64,000 bases of DNA from Drosophila pseudoobscura (Eukaryota; Arthropoda; Insecta; Diptera; Drosophilidae), in contig NC_046683.1 in NCBI RefSeq assembly GCF_009870125.1, positions 18,423,001 through 18,487,000 on the forward strand. The letters are read 5' to 3'. The notes beneath the pieces were generated by a model. The model made no database searches and was not told where the DNA came from. It was given only the letters and a program-made list of their open reading frames with translations. Numbering within the stretch: position 1 is the first letter of the stretch; every line of letters begins with the position of its first letter. Of this stretch, positions 1-12,125 are shown in pieces. A program made the translations under genes and the position numbers.

Positions 1-640
1 AAAGTAATTTGTATTTATTCCGTTTTTGACTAAATTTCATTCACCAAAAATAATGATTTTTTAATGGCTGATGCCATGATGAAAAAAATGTTTCTGATAT
101 TTCAGAAGAATACAAAACAAAACAAAATTAAATTAAATAAAAGTACATAAGCCAAAATTTATATACATATGTACATTGGTTTATGTTTTAATATTTAATA
201 TACATACATATTTAATCCATAATGTACTCTGGTTTTATTAGCCAAAATACCCAAAAAAAATGCTAATTAAATTTGTAATTTTTATACCCAAAACAAGCTG
301 GATAATTAGGGATCGCACACAATTTAAGTTTTACGAATAATCTTCGGTGATAATAATTATCCAAAATGTTGGTGGATGTGCATAGATTATCCTTTATCCT
401 ATTGGTGTATTGAAATCCTCTGTGCGGCTAGTCTAATTTGATGATTTTTTCGGCAACAAAAATACAAAAGTTATCATTATTTACGGTCCCTTGGATGATT
501 TCTTTGGCAACTAGGTGTCTGTGTATCCCTTTCCGGACTGCAATTCAGAACATGTTAGTAATGATTTATATAATTAATCCTTTTCCCTAGTCTCCTTTAT
601 GTTGGTTCAAGAAGAGTTAGTAGAACTGGCGGAAAATCAA
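1..640. other. AT-rich non-coding stretch
   Basis: No coding region is supported here. The stretch is AT-rich with homopolymer runs and scattered TATG/CATA motifs. It could be intergenic or intronic host DNA; nothing in it identifies a promoter, RNA gene or known repeat family. Confidence 0.5.
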
Positions 641-880
641 ATGGTTTGCCTAAGTTCCGCAGATGGAGAGATCATAGGGGTAGGTCTCACAGTAGCCCAA
701 AAGGAGGCTGTAAGCTAGCGCCATGTGTGGCGTGGAATCATTGCCCCATGTGCAGTCGGATGTATTGGCCAAGGTGCTGACCTGGGCAGAGAACCATCGA
801 GAGGACGCTCAGGTTGCCCCAGAAGCGGCCCAATGTCTGGGCCGATCTGGCCATAAAGGCTTCATTGGAGGGATCTTCTG
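641..880 (+). pseudogene. Skp1-like gene relic
   Basis: Two short blocks in different frames resemble the N-terminal half of Skp1-family proteins, the adaptor of SCF ubiquitin ligases. Block 1 starts at ATG 641 and contains LSSADGEII, like the Skp1 N-terminal beta strand; it meets a stop near 714. Block 2 starts at ATG 723 and contains LPHVQSDVLAKVLTWAENH, matching the Skp1 pattern of a PLP-V segment followed by a helix ending WA-x-H-H-K-DD. The residues normally linking the blocks are missing. A third frame downstream contains NVWADLA, reminiscent of the WDADF region. Skp1-related genes are multicopy in Drosophila, so an old duplicate or retrocopy is the natural reading. This is my recognition of motifs, not an alignment. 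Confidence 0.55.
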
Positions 881-1060
881 ACGAATTTTGACATCTTTAC
901 AACGGTTTTACCCCACAGTGCGGGGTTCGTGTCCATGTCAATTCCGCCATCCGCCATCCGCCAAATTGGACAAAAAACGTATAGCAGCGGACAGCAACAG
1001 GAAGAACAGGAACAACTCGAACTGCTCCCAAATGTGCTGCGTGTGCATGCATGCCTCATA

Positions 1061-1102
1061 TATGTATGTATGTATGTTTGTATGTGTGTATGTTTGTATG
1101 TA
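1061..1102. repeat. TATG/TGTG microsatellite
   Basis: Imperfect tandem TATG and TGTA units. Several shadow ORFs on both strands cross it and are artefacts of the repeat. Confidence 0.85.
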
Positions 1103-3783
1103 GGGTTGTTTGTGTGCATGTACCTATTATGTTATCCAATGCACATGTGTGTGCTTGTGGTATGGGGAGATATTGGCGGTTTTGCTGGCCAGACAGGCGC
1201 TGGACAGAGCTGGCATTCCAAAGGTCCTCCCGCTTCTTTACTGCTCGTCGGGGCTGCATAATTAAATTGGACTGGGCAAGCGTATAAGCGACGCCAAAAA
1301 TGGGGCTAAAAATCACGGCGTAAGCGATACGGGCAAATGTGGGGCACAAAGGAAAGAGTGGAGTGGGAGGGGCGGATGTGGAGGTGGAGAGTGTAGGTAA
1401 TTTTGGTTTTAATATTAATGAATGCATGTCGAACGGGGAGCGTTGAACGCCTAAAAACATGCAACACTGCACAAAATGCAACACTGTGTCACTGTGGCAC
1501 GTCCGCGTATTGCCATCCTCCATCCTCCATCCACAATTCGCCATTCACCCCACCCAATCCCCTGTTGAACATTCTCCACATGCAAATCCGAACAATATGC
1601 ATAAATAATCGCCATGGCCGACCAGCAAAGCATCTTTGTCAACCATCAACATTTTGTTTCCCTCTGTCTCTGTCTGCCGCCAATCTATCTCTATCTCCAT
1701 CTCTCTCACTCTACCCTCTGATAATGCGCTTACAACGACAAAGGAATCTGAGGGAAAAAATAACAAGAAAAATAGCGGACTGAGTGAAATAAAATTATGT
1801 ATATAATACAATTATAATGGAAATTGTATGTTGATTTTAGTGATGGTAAGAAGTTTTCGGATTGGATGGGGCGGGGCGGGCGGCAACTGGAGAGCCAACT
1901 TAGAGTATCATAGAAGCTCCAACAGCAATTGCCACCAGCAACAATTTAACAAATACAATATGCATTTCTATTCATCGCCATATAAATTAAAACGAGTATA
2001 GCGTACAATTACAGGGATTGCAATGCTGAGACTCCTACTCCTACTTCTACACCCACTCCTACTACACCGTAGATTCAAACAATGTTTGCCTTGCAATTGG
2101 CTGGGTAAGTTGGAATTTCTCTCTGGTGCCCTCAGCGGGCATGGATGGTAATTTATTTTAATTGATTTTCGCATCATTTATCAGCAATGTGAGCCGGCAA
2201 CGGCAACGGCAACGGCAACTGCAACTGCAACAAGCGACAAGAATAACAACCACAACAACAAAAATAACAACATCGCACAACGCACTCATCCAATTTGAAC
2301 ATTTTTAATGCGGATCGTTCTTAATCAATTTGTACAATTTTAAAAGCGCACTGATGTGCATAAATGCAACATTTAATTTATGCAAACAGCAGCAGCAGCA
2401 GTGACAGGCGGAGGCATCAGGAAGAGCAACAACATTTGCGGCGATTCATGAAAAAAAACACAACAACAAAATAGTAAAATATAAAACCAGAAATGACAAG
2501 AAAATGTTCACAAAAATGAAAATATAGCCCACCTGTCGTATGCGTGATATTAATGCACTGTCGGTATATCATCCATTGTCTCAATACAGGCCGTGGACTC
2601 CGTGGACTCCGGGGAGTGGATATGGCCGCAAGAAAGCCCAAAATCTATCGGAATAAGCCAATATCCACAACCATCAAAGTCCAAGCTCACCTGAACTCAA
2701 TCCAATCCAAGCATCCGCCAGCATCCATCCAAGAAATATTTTGACAATTTAATAGCCCAAAACATTTAAACCAATTGAAGTAGAATCCACAGTCGAGGGC
2801 ATAATGAAGACCATAACGAATCTGATCCAGACATAAATTAAACTAAAAATTAGTCTAATGACCATTTAGGATTCATTTTAGTCGTAAATCCAACCGAAAG
2901 TCAAACCGAACCTTCAATAGAAATTGCCATTCAAATTAAACTACAATGAAATGTGAACTATTGCAGTTAGAATTTTCGAGCTGCGAACTGGGAGTGAAAA
3001 TGAAAATGGAAAATGTATTGGGTTCACCTGGGAGGATATTTAATTATGCTTAAACAGAGAAAAGAGTGGCGTTTCAGCTTTTGCTAGTCCTTTTTGTAGT
3101 TTTCTTTCGCTCTGGAAGGTACTAAATAAACTTCCAGATCTGTGAGGTTTTTGATCGCATTGAATCGGAAAACTCTCATGTAATTAAAGCCGACCCTAAG
3201 TCCCTAAACATGCTCACAGAGTTCGTTGCTGAGCTCAAACTTTGGTGAGCGCTTTCCGACTTTCGGCATTAGAGAGTTTTCCACCTGGCAACAGTTTGCA
3301 GCCATTTTTCCGGGTCTGGGTCCGGGTCCAGGTCCAGGTCGGAGCAAGTGCTTGTCCTTGTTCCTGGTCCCCATAACTATCATCGTACTGTTGCCACGGT
3401 ATTAGGCCAAAAGCCGTACAAGCCGAAAAATTTGTTTGCAGTTCGGGTTGGGCGCGTGCATGTAAATGCGTTTGACCACGTCACGACATGTTTGCCCCGG
3501 CCACAGCAAGGATAACCATGACGCTAAAAAGGAAAACCATGGAGGGAGGGGCTTGTTCCCTGCTCCCCGCTATACATACGAGTATATGTACGTGAAGCTG
3601 GCTGTAGTTGCTCTGCATCCAAATGAAGAGTTTTATTTATGCGGCGGGCATTTTCTACATTCTTTTCTTGCTCTTTTCCCGGTTTTTTTTTTGCAGCAAT
3701 TTTTCTCCTCATTCTCTGAGTGTCGGTTGGAGTCATGTCGCGTCATATAATTTAAGCAGAAATTTGTGTCCTTACGCTTTAGG

Positions 3784-3803
3784 GACACACACACACACAC
3801 ACA
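3784..3803. repeat. CA dinucleotide repeat
   Basis: Ten uninterrupted AC units, followed by scattered GGACACA motifs to about 3860. Confidence 0.9.
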
Positions 3804-4440
3804 TTAAAGCGGACACAAGCGGACACACACACAGAGATGCGGACACACAGATACGGACAGGGAAATGGGGGGAGTGGAGGGTGGAAGGTGGCAACCCAGT
3901 TGTAGAGTGACTTTATCAGAGCGTCCCCATTTTTTGGCTTATATAATGCTGATGCACTGGGCCCCACATGCCGTTGCCTGCATTCCCCCGCTATAGACCT
4001 CTTTTCCCCTCTCTTTCACCACACTACGATTATTTTCCTCTCCACTAACCACTTCTATTGGCAGTAGGTGCCTGAATGTCCCTGCATCCTTTTTGGTTTC
4101 CCCTTTGAAGTACGAGTATCTGGTAGTAGTAGCTCTTCCTCCCTCTGCCTCTGTGCCAGTTTCGACCCATTTTGCTGGTTCATGAATTGCTTGGCCCACA
4201 CACAGACACTCACGCATACACATTGACACGAGCACACATGTGTGTGGCATCAGCTCAACTCCTCCACCTGTTCCTGCCGCCTGTCGCTTCCTCTAAACAT
4301 TTTCGGTCGCACATTGTAGCTGCCTAATGAACACATGAATAAAATATGCGATTTGCTTAACTTTTGCACGACTCTGGCCGGGACTGAAGCACCCATCCAC
4401 TGAACCCCCAGTCGATCCCCCAAGCCTGAGCCCGCATAAG

Positions 4441-4547
4441 CAGTTGCAGGAGCAGCAATAGTCGGAGCAGCAGTAGTAGCAGCAGGAGCAGTAGTAGCAG
4501 CAGGAGCAGTAGTAGCAGCAGGAGCAGTAGCAGGAGCAGGAGCTGGA
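4441..4547. repeat. AGC/AGT-rich tract, 18-bp period
   Basis: Trinucleotide-type tract in which the unit GGAGCAGTAGTAGCAGCA recurs with an 18-bp period (best seen 4484-4534). On the minus strand it would encode alanine/threonine/proline repeats, but the surrounding frame shows no other protein character. Confidence 0.8.
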
Positions 4548-4950
4548 GAAACTACAGCAGCAACAGTCTCATCAAGCAAAGTTTTTCGAGAGATTTCCAG
4601 GCTGGCACAGGTGAGGGCTGCTCTGGTCTGAGAAGCCCTATAGTATGGGAATTGGTGGCATACCACACAAAAGGAAGGGGCTGCAGAGGGAAAGAGGGAG
4701 AAACAGACACAGCTGGCTTGCTTGGCTCGGGTTTATCTTGGGGCCAGCAGACGGCAGCTTCCGTCACTTGACGATGCATCCAAAAATCGTTGAAAGTCAC
4801 TCAACAGTTTAACGGGAATTGCGCCCACGATGACTGTGATGGCTCTGACGACGGGGTGTCCTGGCGGTAGCTGGGGTGGGTAGGGGTAGGTAGGGGGTAG
4901 ATGTGCGAATGTGAAAGAGTGTGGCAGTGTGATGGCTCGATGCAGAGAGA

Positions 4951-4973
4951 GATGGATGGATGGATGGATGGAT
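4951..4973. repeat. GATG tetranucleotide repeat
   Basis: Five to six consecutive GATG units. Confidence 0.9.
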
Positions 4974-5434
4974 AGTGCGGATGTGGGATATGGCTGTGCA
5001 GTTTATTTCCCATATTTCTCTGAAGCAACCAACATCGAAAGTGGCAATCGTGTGCTTATCGAATGTCTTTCAAGCTAGAGACGGAAGTCAATCGAATGTT
5101 GCCCATGTCCTAAGCCAAGCAATCGTTAATCGATTATGCGCCAATCCAAGCGACCATTAATCGGATCAACGGTCAATAAACGCTTAACGAATCGTGTTTA
5201 ACAACTGCCGAAGTCATCGAAGGTTATATGACGATCGACGCAAGACTGCCCCAAGGGTAGGCGGACCCAATTGTCCGTGCCCTAATAAAAGTAAGAGAAC
5301 AAAAAAGGATAGAAGGAGAGCGCTAAAGCAGCTCGGGCTGCAGCTAAGTCGAGAACGAACGATAGATAGAGCGCGAGAAACCTGCAGAAAGCAGCTTTTT
5401 CTGGAATGTCTAGCTGATCCGGGAAATCAAGGCA

Positions 5435-5584
5435 AATCGATTGTGAATTGAATATGCGAATGGACTTCAGGAACAGGTTTGAATCTATCGCAATGTCAAG
5501 TAGTTGCACTTTTCCTAACGCATAACATACACCATCTGACTCATGACAGTGGGGACATTCTTTGTCCATAGCACCAATCAGCAC
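5435..5584 (-). pseudogene. Possible Helitron protein fragment
   Basis: The minus-strand reading contains CPHC followed about 15 residues later by GKVQLL and then LFLKSIRIFNS. The order CxxC, then GKVxLP, then a helix reading LLKSI-x-FNS is typical of the N-terminal region upstream of the Rep domain in autonomous Helitron proteins. The flanking frames are broken and no Rep or helicase motifs follow, so at most a short fossil remains. It could equally be chance similarity. Confidence 0.3.
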
Positions 5585-5927
5585 TTTCGGATGAGCGGAA
5601 TATTCAATTTTGATTTGTACTTTAATGCAAGTTCAAGGAATGAATCGGATCTACATATATGCTCAGTGTACTTGTTGGTGCTGCCTTGTGGCATGTCCCT
5701 ACAAGCAATTGTTTAATTGTTAATTTTATAATTGAAAGTATAATGATCACAATTCGACCAGCATATATTTGTTCACCCATCTTCTCCTTGTCGTAGTAGT
5801 AATACACAGCATCGGCTATTTCTAGTATGAGCAGGTCAAATCGCCAAATTGTTCCACGTTTTGGGCAAATCATTCTTAGAACTTTTTCCTCTACAGTCGC
5901 GTTATATATAAATGATAACACGTGAAC

Positions 5928-6343
5928 ATTTCCGTATCACGATTGCCTACGATTTTTGGCGTGGATTTTCAAGACAAGAATGCTTTGATTAACTTACTTC
6001 AACTTTTGGTGATGAAGCACTAAGCACTGCTACAGCGAAAAGCTGGAAAAACCTATTCAGTGGAGAAGTCCTTTGCAGTCCTGCAGAACGGATCTCGTGG
6101 GGGTCGTCCAAAACCGGTTGTTGTTATACCGGAAAAAATGGCTGCTGTGCAGGATTGGGTATTCCAATATTGCCATATGACATACTAGAGTTAGAGGCGT
6201 CCTTGGACGTTAAAAACCAAGATATATTCAACATTGCACAAACAGTTGGTCGTCACGAAAAATTTGTCTCGTCAAATTAGTAGAAAAGTGCTTTGATGAT
6301 TGGTTTCAGCGGATGCAGGAATGGAGAATATTTTGAAAAGTAA
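5928..6343 (+). pseudogene. mariner transposase relic, internally deleted
   Basis: The translation begins with a block containing YDFWRGFSRQEC, the N-terminal helix-turn-helix signature of mariner-family transposases. Blocks resembling GRPK-x-VVV-x-PE and the EASLD/TSIH region follow in shifting frames, and the far C-terminal signature DDWFQRMQ and NGEYFEK ends at the stop 6341-6343. The catalytic DD34D core that should lie between is absent, so about two thirds of the roughly 345-aa protein is deleted. An in-frame stop follows the ECFD segment and at least two frameshifts are present. The family assignment is secure; the subfamily is not. Confidence 0.75.
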
Positions 6344-9300
6344 TACAACAATTTTCAATGTCCTTCACTATTTAGCTTAGGATTTAAAAAGCAGACTATG
6401 AATGCAAGAATTATCGAGAATTTAAACAAATATTTAAATATTATATAGCGAGCGTTGGTGTTATCGATGCTATTCGAGAAGGACACCAATATCAGGTATC
6501 GAGTAAGAAACTATCGATAAGGAAAACGGCTGAAGCTTTTACACTTATATTAAAGGGATCGAAATAAGACATACGAGGAAGACGTCCAATTGCGGCTCAA
6601 GATTAAAATTTACCTCTATAGATCGCATATGCGAATTCAAATAGTTAAAATGTATCGATGGATCGTATATAGCTGATTTTTACAAAATTCACGCATCATA
6701 ATATTCACAGTTCCTTCCACGCGAGTCCTTTCTCACTGTCCCTTCCCATTTTTCCCACTCACGGCTCTGCATTCCGCTGTTCCCTTTTGCGACGGTTTCT
6801 TTTGACTGTTCCATACCAGAACCAGAGCTGGTAAATGCCCAGTAAATCTTTGGCAATGGCGTTCAAACAAGTCCGAAACAAGTCGAGTCGCATCCATTTC
6901 AATCCAAAGCGAACGCAGCCAATGAAGGAGCTGCCACATAGAAGAACACGCTGGAAATAAAAAAACAAAGGAAGTCGGAAGTGGAGAGTGGGCACACGGG
7001 GGAAGAGTGGAGAAGACAGAGGAAGCGAAACAGTGGGGTAAAAAAGTCTGGCGCCAAGCATTTGACGACTGCTAGAGAGCGATCCGATGGGCACGTTTAT
7101 GCTAGAAATGGATTTCCCATAGAATTAATATCACACCAAAAGAAAAACCCAAAAACAATGCGTGGAGAGAGGGGGCTAAGGGTTGGAAAAAGCTAGAGGC
7201 AAAGGCAAAGGCAAAGGCAGCGGCGGCAATCGTCTACTTTTTCATGCAATTGAATTGCCAAGTGAAAATCCGAGAACATGCAGAAGCTCAAAATAGAAGG
7301 AGCAGCCGGGAGCAGGGAGGAAGGGGAGCTGGATGAGCTGCAGGGGCAGAAAGAGCAGAAGGAGCAACCAAAAGCTTTAGCCAAGGCCAGAAGGAAGCGA
7401 CAACAGCACCGAGGCTGACAAGGACGAGGTGGAGGTGGAGAGCAAGGCCGACGAGACAAGCCAAAAACCAAAGCCAACTCAAGCCATGGCCTTAGCCAAG
7501 CGCAAAAAGGTTAAGTGGAAAGCTGAGCCAAGGATAAGTCCCCATGGGGGCGAGGACTGGAGAAATACAGGCAGAGCCAGAGCAGAGGGAGAGCATTGAG
7601 ATTGACGCAGAATATATTTTGGGATTTGCCACATGGCACAGCGCAGGACTGCTTCAATTACAACTACTTGAAATGGGATCCGGATCCAGAGCACCAGCTT
7701 AAAATTGGGGCATGCCCCCACCCTACCCATCGCGTATGAGTGATTTATTTTATGAGCTCTTTCATTTTTGCGCTCCTCTTTTTGTTTCGGTTTATGGGCG
7801 GCCATCAAATGGAGACCAGGCGTGACAACACGCACCCTTGACCAGCTGCTGCATGTTGCACGGTGCACGTTGTCCACTGTCGCTGCCGCTGCCGCTGCTG
7901 CTGCCGCTGCTGCTGCTATTGCATGTGGCACTTGGCTGCACTTGGTCTAATTGTTGTCGAAGCCACGCCCCACCGCCTCAAATCCAAGTCACTCCGCAGC
8001 TCGAATCTAATGACCGCCATCAAGCTGGTAATTAGCCTTCTGTGCGGGCCTAATCAGGACCCAGCGGGCACGCCCAAGTGATTCCTGTCCCCAAGAGTCC
8101 CCCCCAACTGGGGCAGAGATGGGGCCGGATTTTCTTTGAACCCTTCAATGGTCATTTCAACAAATGAGCTCCAGTACTCCAATCCAGTATATTCAACAAA
8201 TGGCGAATAATTACAAACAAAAACTGTTGGCCTGTTGGGTCACTCGATTACCAAACATTCAATAAATTGGGAAACCTCATGGGGAATATGGAAGTAGGTC
8301 CGTAAAATTTAAATCAGGATTCCCTTCCCTTCAGATAAGGTTTATTTTTAGTTATTTCCCGTGATTTAAATTTCCAGTATGCAGCAGTATGAAAGGTACA
8401 TCGACTTCCTTAGTCAGTACCCCTATTTTTTTTAGAACGCTTTTGCTTTTTATTACAGTATTTAAAGAACGTAGGAACCGTCTGAAAACTCCACCAAAGC
8501 ATGTCCCAATGCAATGGCCAGTGATGTGTCATAAATATTGTACGACTGTATATCGATTTCGATGGGTTTCTTTTGTGAAAGAGAGTGTCAGTTTGTTCGG
8601 AGACTCTGGGGCTGTCCCCAGGCGCATTTTTCATACATAATGTTTCATTTTATGGGTTCATTTCGAAATATTTAATTGGGTTCAGGACATTTCCGACATG
8701 ACAACTTTAGCTGGGGTTCGAAAGTGCCCCAGCTCCTATCATATTCACTCAAAGGGGAAGGGAAATGGTATGGTATGCGGGTATGCAGATGGCAGATGGC
8801 AGATGGAGAGGAAAAACATGGAAAATTGTTTTCAAATAAAATAAAAGTGAAATCTAGCGCATTCATTTGCAACAAAAGCATCGCAAACAAGTCTAAACTA
8901 TCCTACTTCACTGACAATTCAACTTGGCCAGCAGCAAGAGCATCAGGAGCATCAGGAGCAATAGGAACAACAGAAACAACAGATACAACAGGAACAACAG
9001 GCACATCAGGAATAGGAGCTTGGTAGCTTTCTTTGCCCCCAGCTCTACCTGTGCTTGTTGTCCTTGCAACGATATCCTTGCAGCAGCTTTGTCGCTGCCC
9101 GATGCCCGATGCCCGATGCCTGACGCCTGATGCCGGAGTCGGGCAACGAGCATCGAAATGGCGAGAAAAATAAATAAAATACATTTTTCAATTTAACAAA
9201 CAAGCGAACAGCCACCCACCCCCAGCAGTTGGCCTGATGCGGTGGTCCACCGAAGCGGGAAACATTGTTCAACCTGGGGCTTTGAGCATGTCTACCACCA

Positions 9301-11873
9301 GGGGGTTCTGGAGACAGTTTATGAAGCAATCGCTGAAAGGTTGCACAGAGCACAGAGGCAAGAGTTTGCTGCATGGCAAAGATGGCAAAGAAATGACTTT
9401 TTATTGCACAACTTAGGCAGATCCCCCCATAGACCCCACACACTCTTACACGCTCCTATCAGCCATTTTGTCCCCAAACTCTCAAGCCCGTAGTCGACTT
9501 TTTCATTCTGTTTGTCGTAATTGCATCCATGGAAACGTCTCAAAAAGATTGCGAGTCTCATGAAATTGAAGAAATTAATGGAAGTCACTTGATTTCTGAT
9601 TTCTGATAAACAGAGCTTTCACGTATGATCGACTTGATGCCAATTAGTGAGAAATCATTGATATTGGGCTATCAACTGTCAGTAATAAATTACTATCCAT
9701 CGATCACAGCGATGCTCAATCGAATTTCATTGCTAACTGACTCGTATATGAAATGAGTTCTATTTTTTGGCTTCAAAAGTTTCTTTTAAAAAGAAGTGCA
9801 GGCTTCGGACTCTTATCAAGCAACAGGGCACTCTTTTACCCAATCCATAATGACAGACTTCCCTTTTGGCCAGTAAAATGAGCTTTCCCCATTGCTCTGC
9901 CTTAGACGGACAGCAACCTCGTTTCCTGTCCGCCCGAGCGAGCTGCTATTTTACGTGTATTAATGAACAGCCATCGACGGATACGTATGGTATATGCTGT
10001 TCGTGTGGCTGGAAGTGCTTAGTGGTCAGAGCTGGATAAGAGACTGCACAGTTAATGCCCTTAAGCAGATAATGGATTGCTGACCAGCACAATGCCAGCC
10101 ATCCTTGCTGCCCATCCCCTTGCCACCGCGTTTTCCATACCGCCCTTGGACCTCTGTGACGGAAATTATCTACCGAAAACCGCAGAAAATCTCTGAAATC
10201 CGCAAGATGCCTTGAGGTTTCGGCTGGGGTTACGTTGATATGACAGCGACAGGAGCTGGGACCGCCATTAATATATGCACCAGGAACGTGTCATAATCTG
10301 GTCGCCCCTCCCTTTCCAATCCCACTCTCCACCCGTTCCCTAGCTCGTCGCTGCCCTACCATCAACCCTATTCCTGTGGCAGACCCTTGCACCGGTTATT
10401 ACGAGTATGATTATGTCTAGATATCGGAATTTCCGAGGCTTTTCTTGATCAGAATCAATAGCCAACTTTATATACTCTTAGTTTTCCGACTGTCCGCTTA
10501 TATGCCAATTAAAAAGCAATCTATGTTAATGCAAAACAAAGATTAAAATTTCAGATAAGCATAATATGCATAGGAAGGGTGTCTAAAGCTTCGTTTCCCA
10601 AAAGGTAATCTTTGTCTGCTCTGCTCTGACATCCATTTCACTTTTATGGTTTTTTCCGCCACGGCCAAGTAACTTTCTGTATGGGTGGGTGAGTGAGTAT
10701 CTGTGTGTGAGAGCGAGAGTGTGGTTTGCCAGGGCTGCGTGCTAATTTCGAATACTTTGCGGCGAATGTCGCGGTGTGGCAGGGGCTGTGGCTGTGGCCA
10801 TGCATGGCATGTGAGGGCTGCTGTCAAAAAGTTTTTGACTTGAAAAACGCGCGTGCCATAGAAGAGCAGACAGCAGGGGGACGATTAGAAGTGGGTTGCA
10901 TAGCGGATAGTGGCACAATAGGCATACTCATTATCAAACAGCACACACACACACGCGGGCGCTCGATTTCAATGAGTTGCCGCCTAAGCCGCTTATCGAT
11001 GGGCGGCGATTTTCACTTTTCATCATGCAAATCCGGCAGCAACTCGCCGAGGCACGAATGTGGGCGCTCGGGCCACATTTCGAGTGAATCCACTTAAACC
11101 ACTACAAACCCATCGCCAGACAGAGTCCTTGTCATTCCGACATTAATTCATGTCTCACAATTGTATTTGTAGCTCTTTTTTCGGTGCTCACGTTTCTGCG
11201 TCGAGGTAGCCCGCATTTGGTAAGGACCCAAGCCCATTCCTCCTTTCGGCCTCTTGCCTTATTTGTGCCACAAAGGCATTGTCCTTGTCCTCAAAGTCTC
11301 TCGTTTGTCCAGCCAGCAGATGCATTCATCTAAGGCAAACATTTACAGACCCTCCCACACCCCCCACTACTCCCACACACTGCATGTGTGCTATGGACAT
11401 CCTGACCAAAATTCCCTTGGCCAGTCAATCCATTCTCTATCAGCAATTGCTGGAACTCTTAGGAGCTGGCCAGCAGAAAAAACGAAGAACACGACACAAT
11501 TGTCTAGGCAAATCGGAGCAGCTGCCGCCATGTTAAGCTCGCAATTGAAGGACTTGGGATGGGGTAAGTACATGGGGTAAGACGAGGTCGCTGATGACTT
11601 TGGTTCTGCAGATCAAAGGTTTCCTGGCAGTTGCGGGACGAGGACTGACTGTTGGAAATAAATGAATACAGTCCATATGTTGGATATACATTGAATGCTT
11701 TCTGGAGATGTTTTTGGACTGATGGAAGCCGATAGAACCCACTTATATTAATACCTTTTCCGTTTTTATACTTTGACGGCATTCAAACTAAACCTCACCG
11801 AAGCATGGACCTGTCAGCTTGTCTGATGTCTTCGTCCTATACACGAAGGTCCATCTTCCAAAATAAATCTCGC
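6344..11873. other. Non-coding DNA
   Basis: No supported gene. ORFs up to 150 aa are low-complexity (for example Ala/Leu runs from the GCT tract near 7900) or unrelated translations on both strands. Visible structure: TATCGAT-type sites at 6450-6520, the GCT tract at 7881-7919, ACA/AACAACAG-type repeats at 8935-9015, and a CCGATGC repeat at about 9098-9140. The rest looks like ordinary Drosophila intergenic or intronic sequence. Confidence 0.5.
7881..7919. repeat. GCT/GCC trinucleotide repeat
   Basis: Thirteen GCT or GCC units in a row. It creates alanine and leucine runs in several shadow frames and has no supported coding context. Confidence 0.85.
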
Positions 11874-12125
11874 GGGAACGTTGCGAGCCGCAACTGGGGC
11901 CGCGACTCTACATTTATACCCGATACTCTGTCAGTGTGGCTCCCCTCGGGCAGAGAGCGAACAGACAGACATAGGACAGGCAGACAGACATGGCTATATC
12001 GACTCGGTTATTGATGCTGATCAAGAATATATAGGCTTTATGGGGTCAGAAACGCTTCCTTCTGGGTGTTAAACACATCTACTTTCAGCAAAAATCTAAT
12101 ATACGCGTATACCCTTTGTATACTC
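11874..12125. mobile_element. Short Helitron-like copy
   Basis: Shares with the copy at 18.27-19.39 kb the opening GGGAACGTTG with GCAACT nearby, the phrase ATACCCGATACT followed by GTCAGT-TGGCT, the CAGACAGACATGGCT block, GATGCTGATCAAGAATATAT, and the run ending in AAATCTAATATAC. The central roughly 850 bp of the long copy is missing, so this is an internally deleted, non-coding member in the same orientation. Confidence 0.8.

Larger units (their letters stand above)
881..5434. other. Non-coding DNA with microsatellites
   Basis: Short ORFs occur on both strands, but all have low-complexity or patternless translations and none resembles a protein family. The stretch holds simple repeats (TATG-type at 1061-1102, CA at 3784-3803, an AGC/AGT-rich 18-bp periodic tract at 4441-4547, GATG at 4951-4973), CAA/CAG-rich tracts near 2200-2400, and a cluster of ATCG/AATCGATT-type motifs at about 5030-5200. 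Intergenic or intronic regulatory DNA is plausible, but no gene boundary is visible. Confidence 0.5.

Noticed and set aside
4441..4547. Direct-repeat tract as a possible CRISPR-like array
   Set aside because: Units are contiguous trinucleotide-type repeats with no unique spacers, and the DNA is eukaryotic.
881..5434. Small ORFs in the left non-coding region as host micro-genes
   Set aside because: All are low complexity, overlap on both strands and lack start context or conserved motifs.
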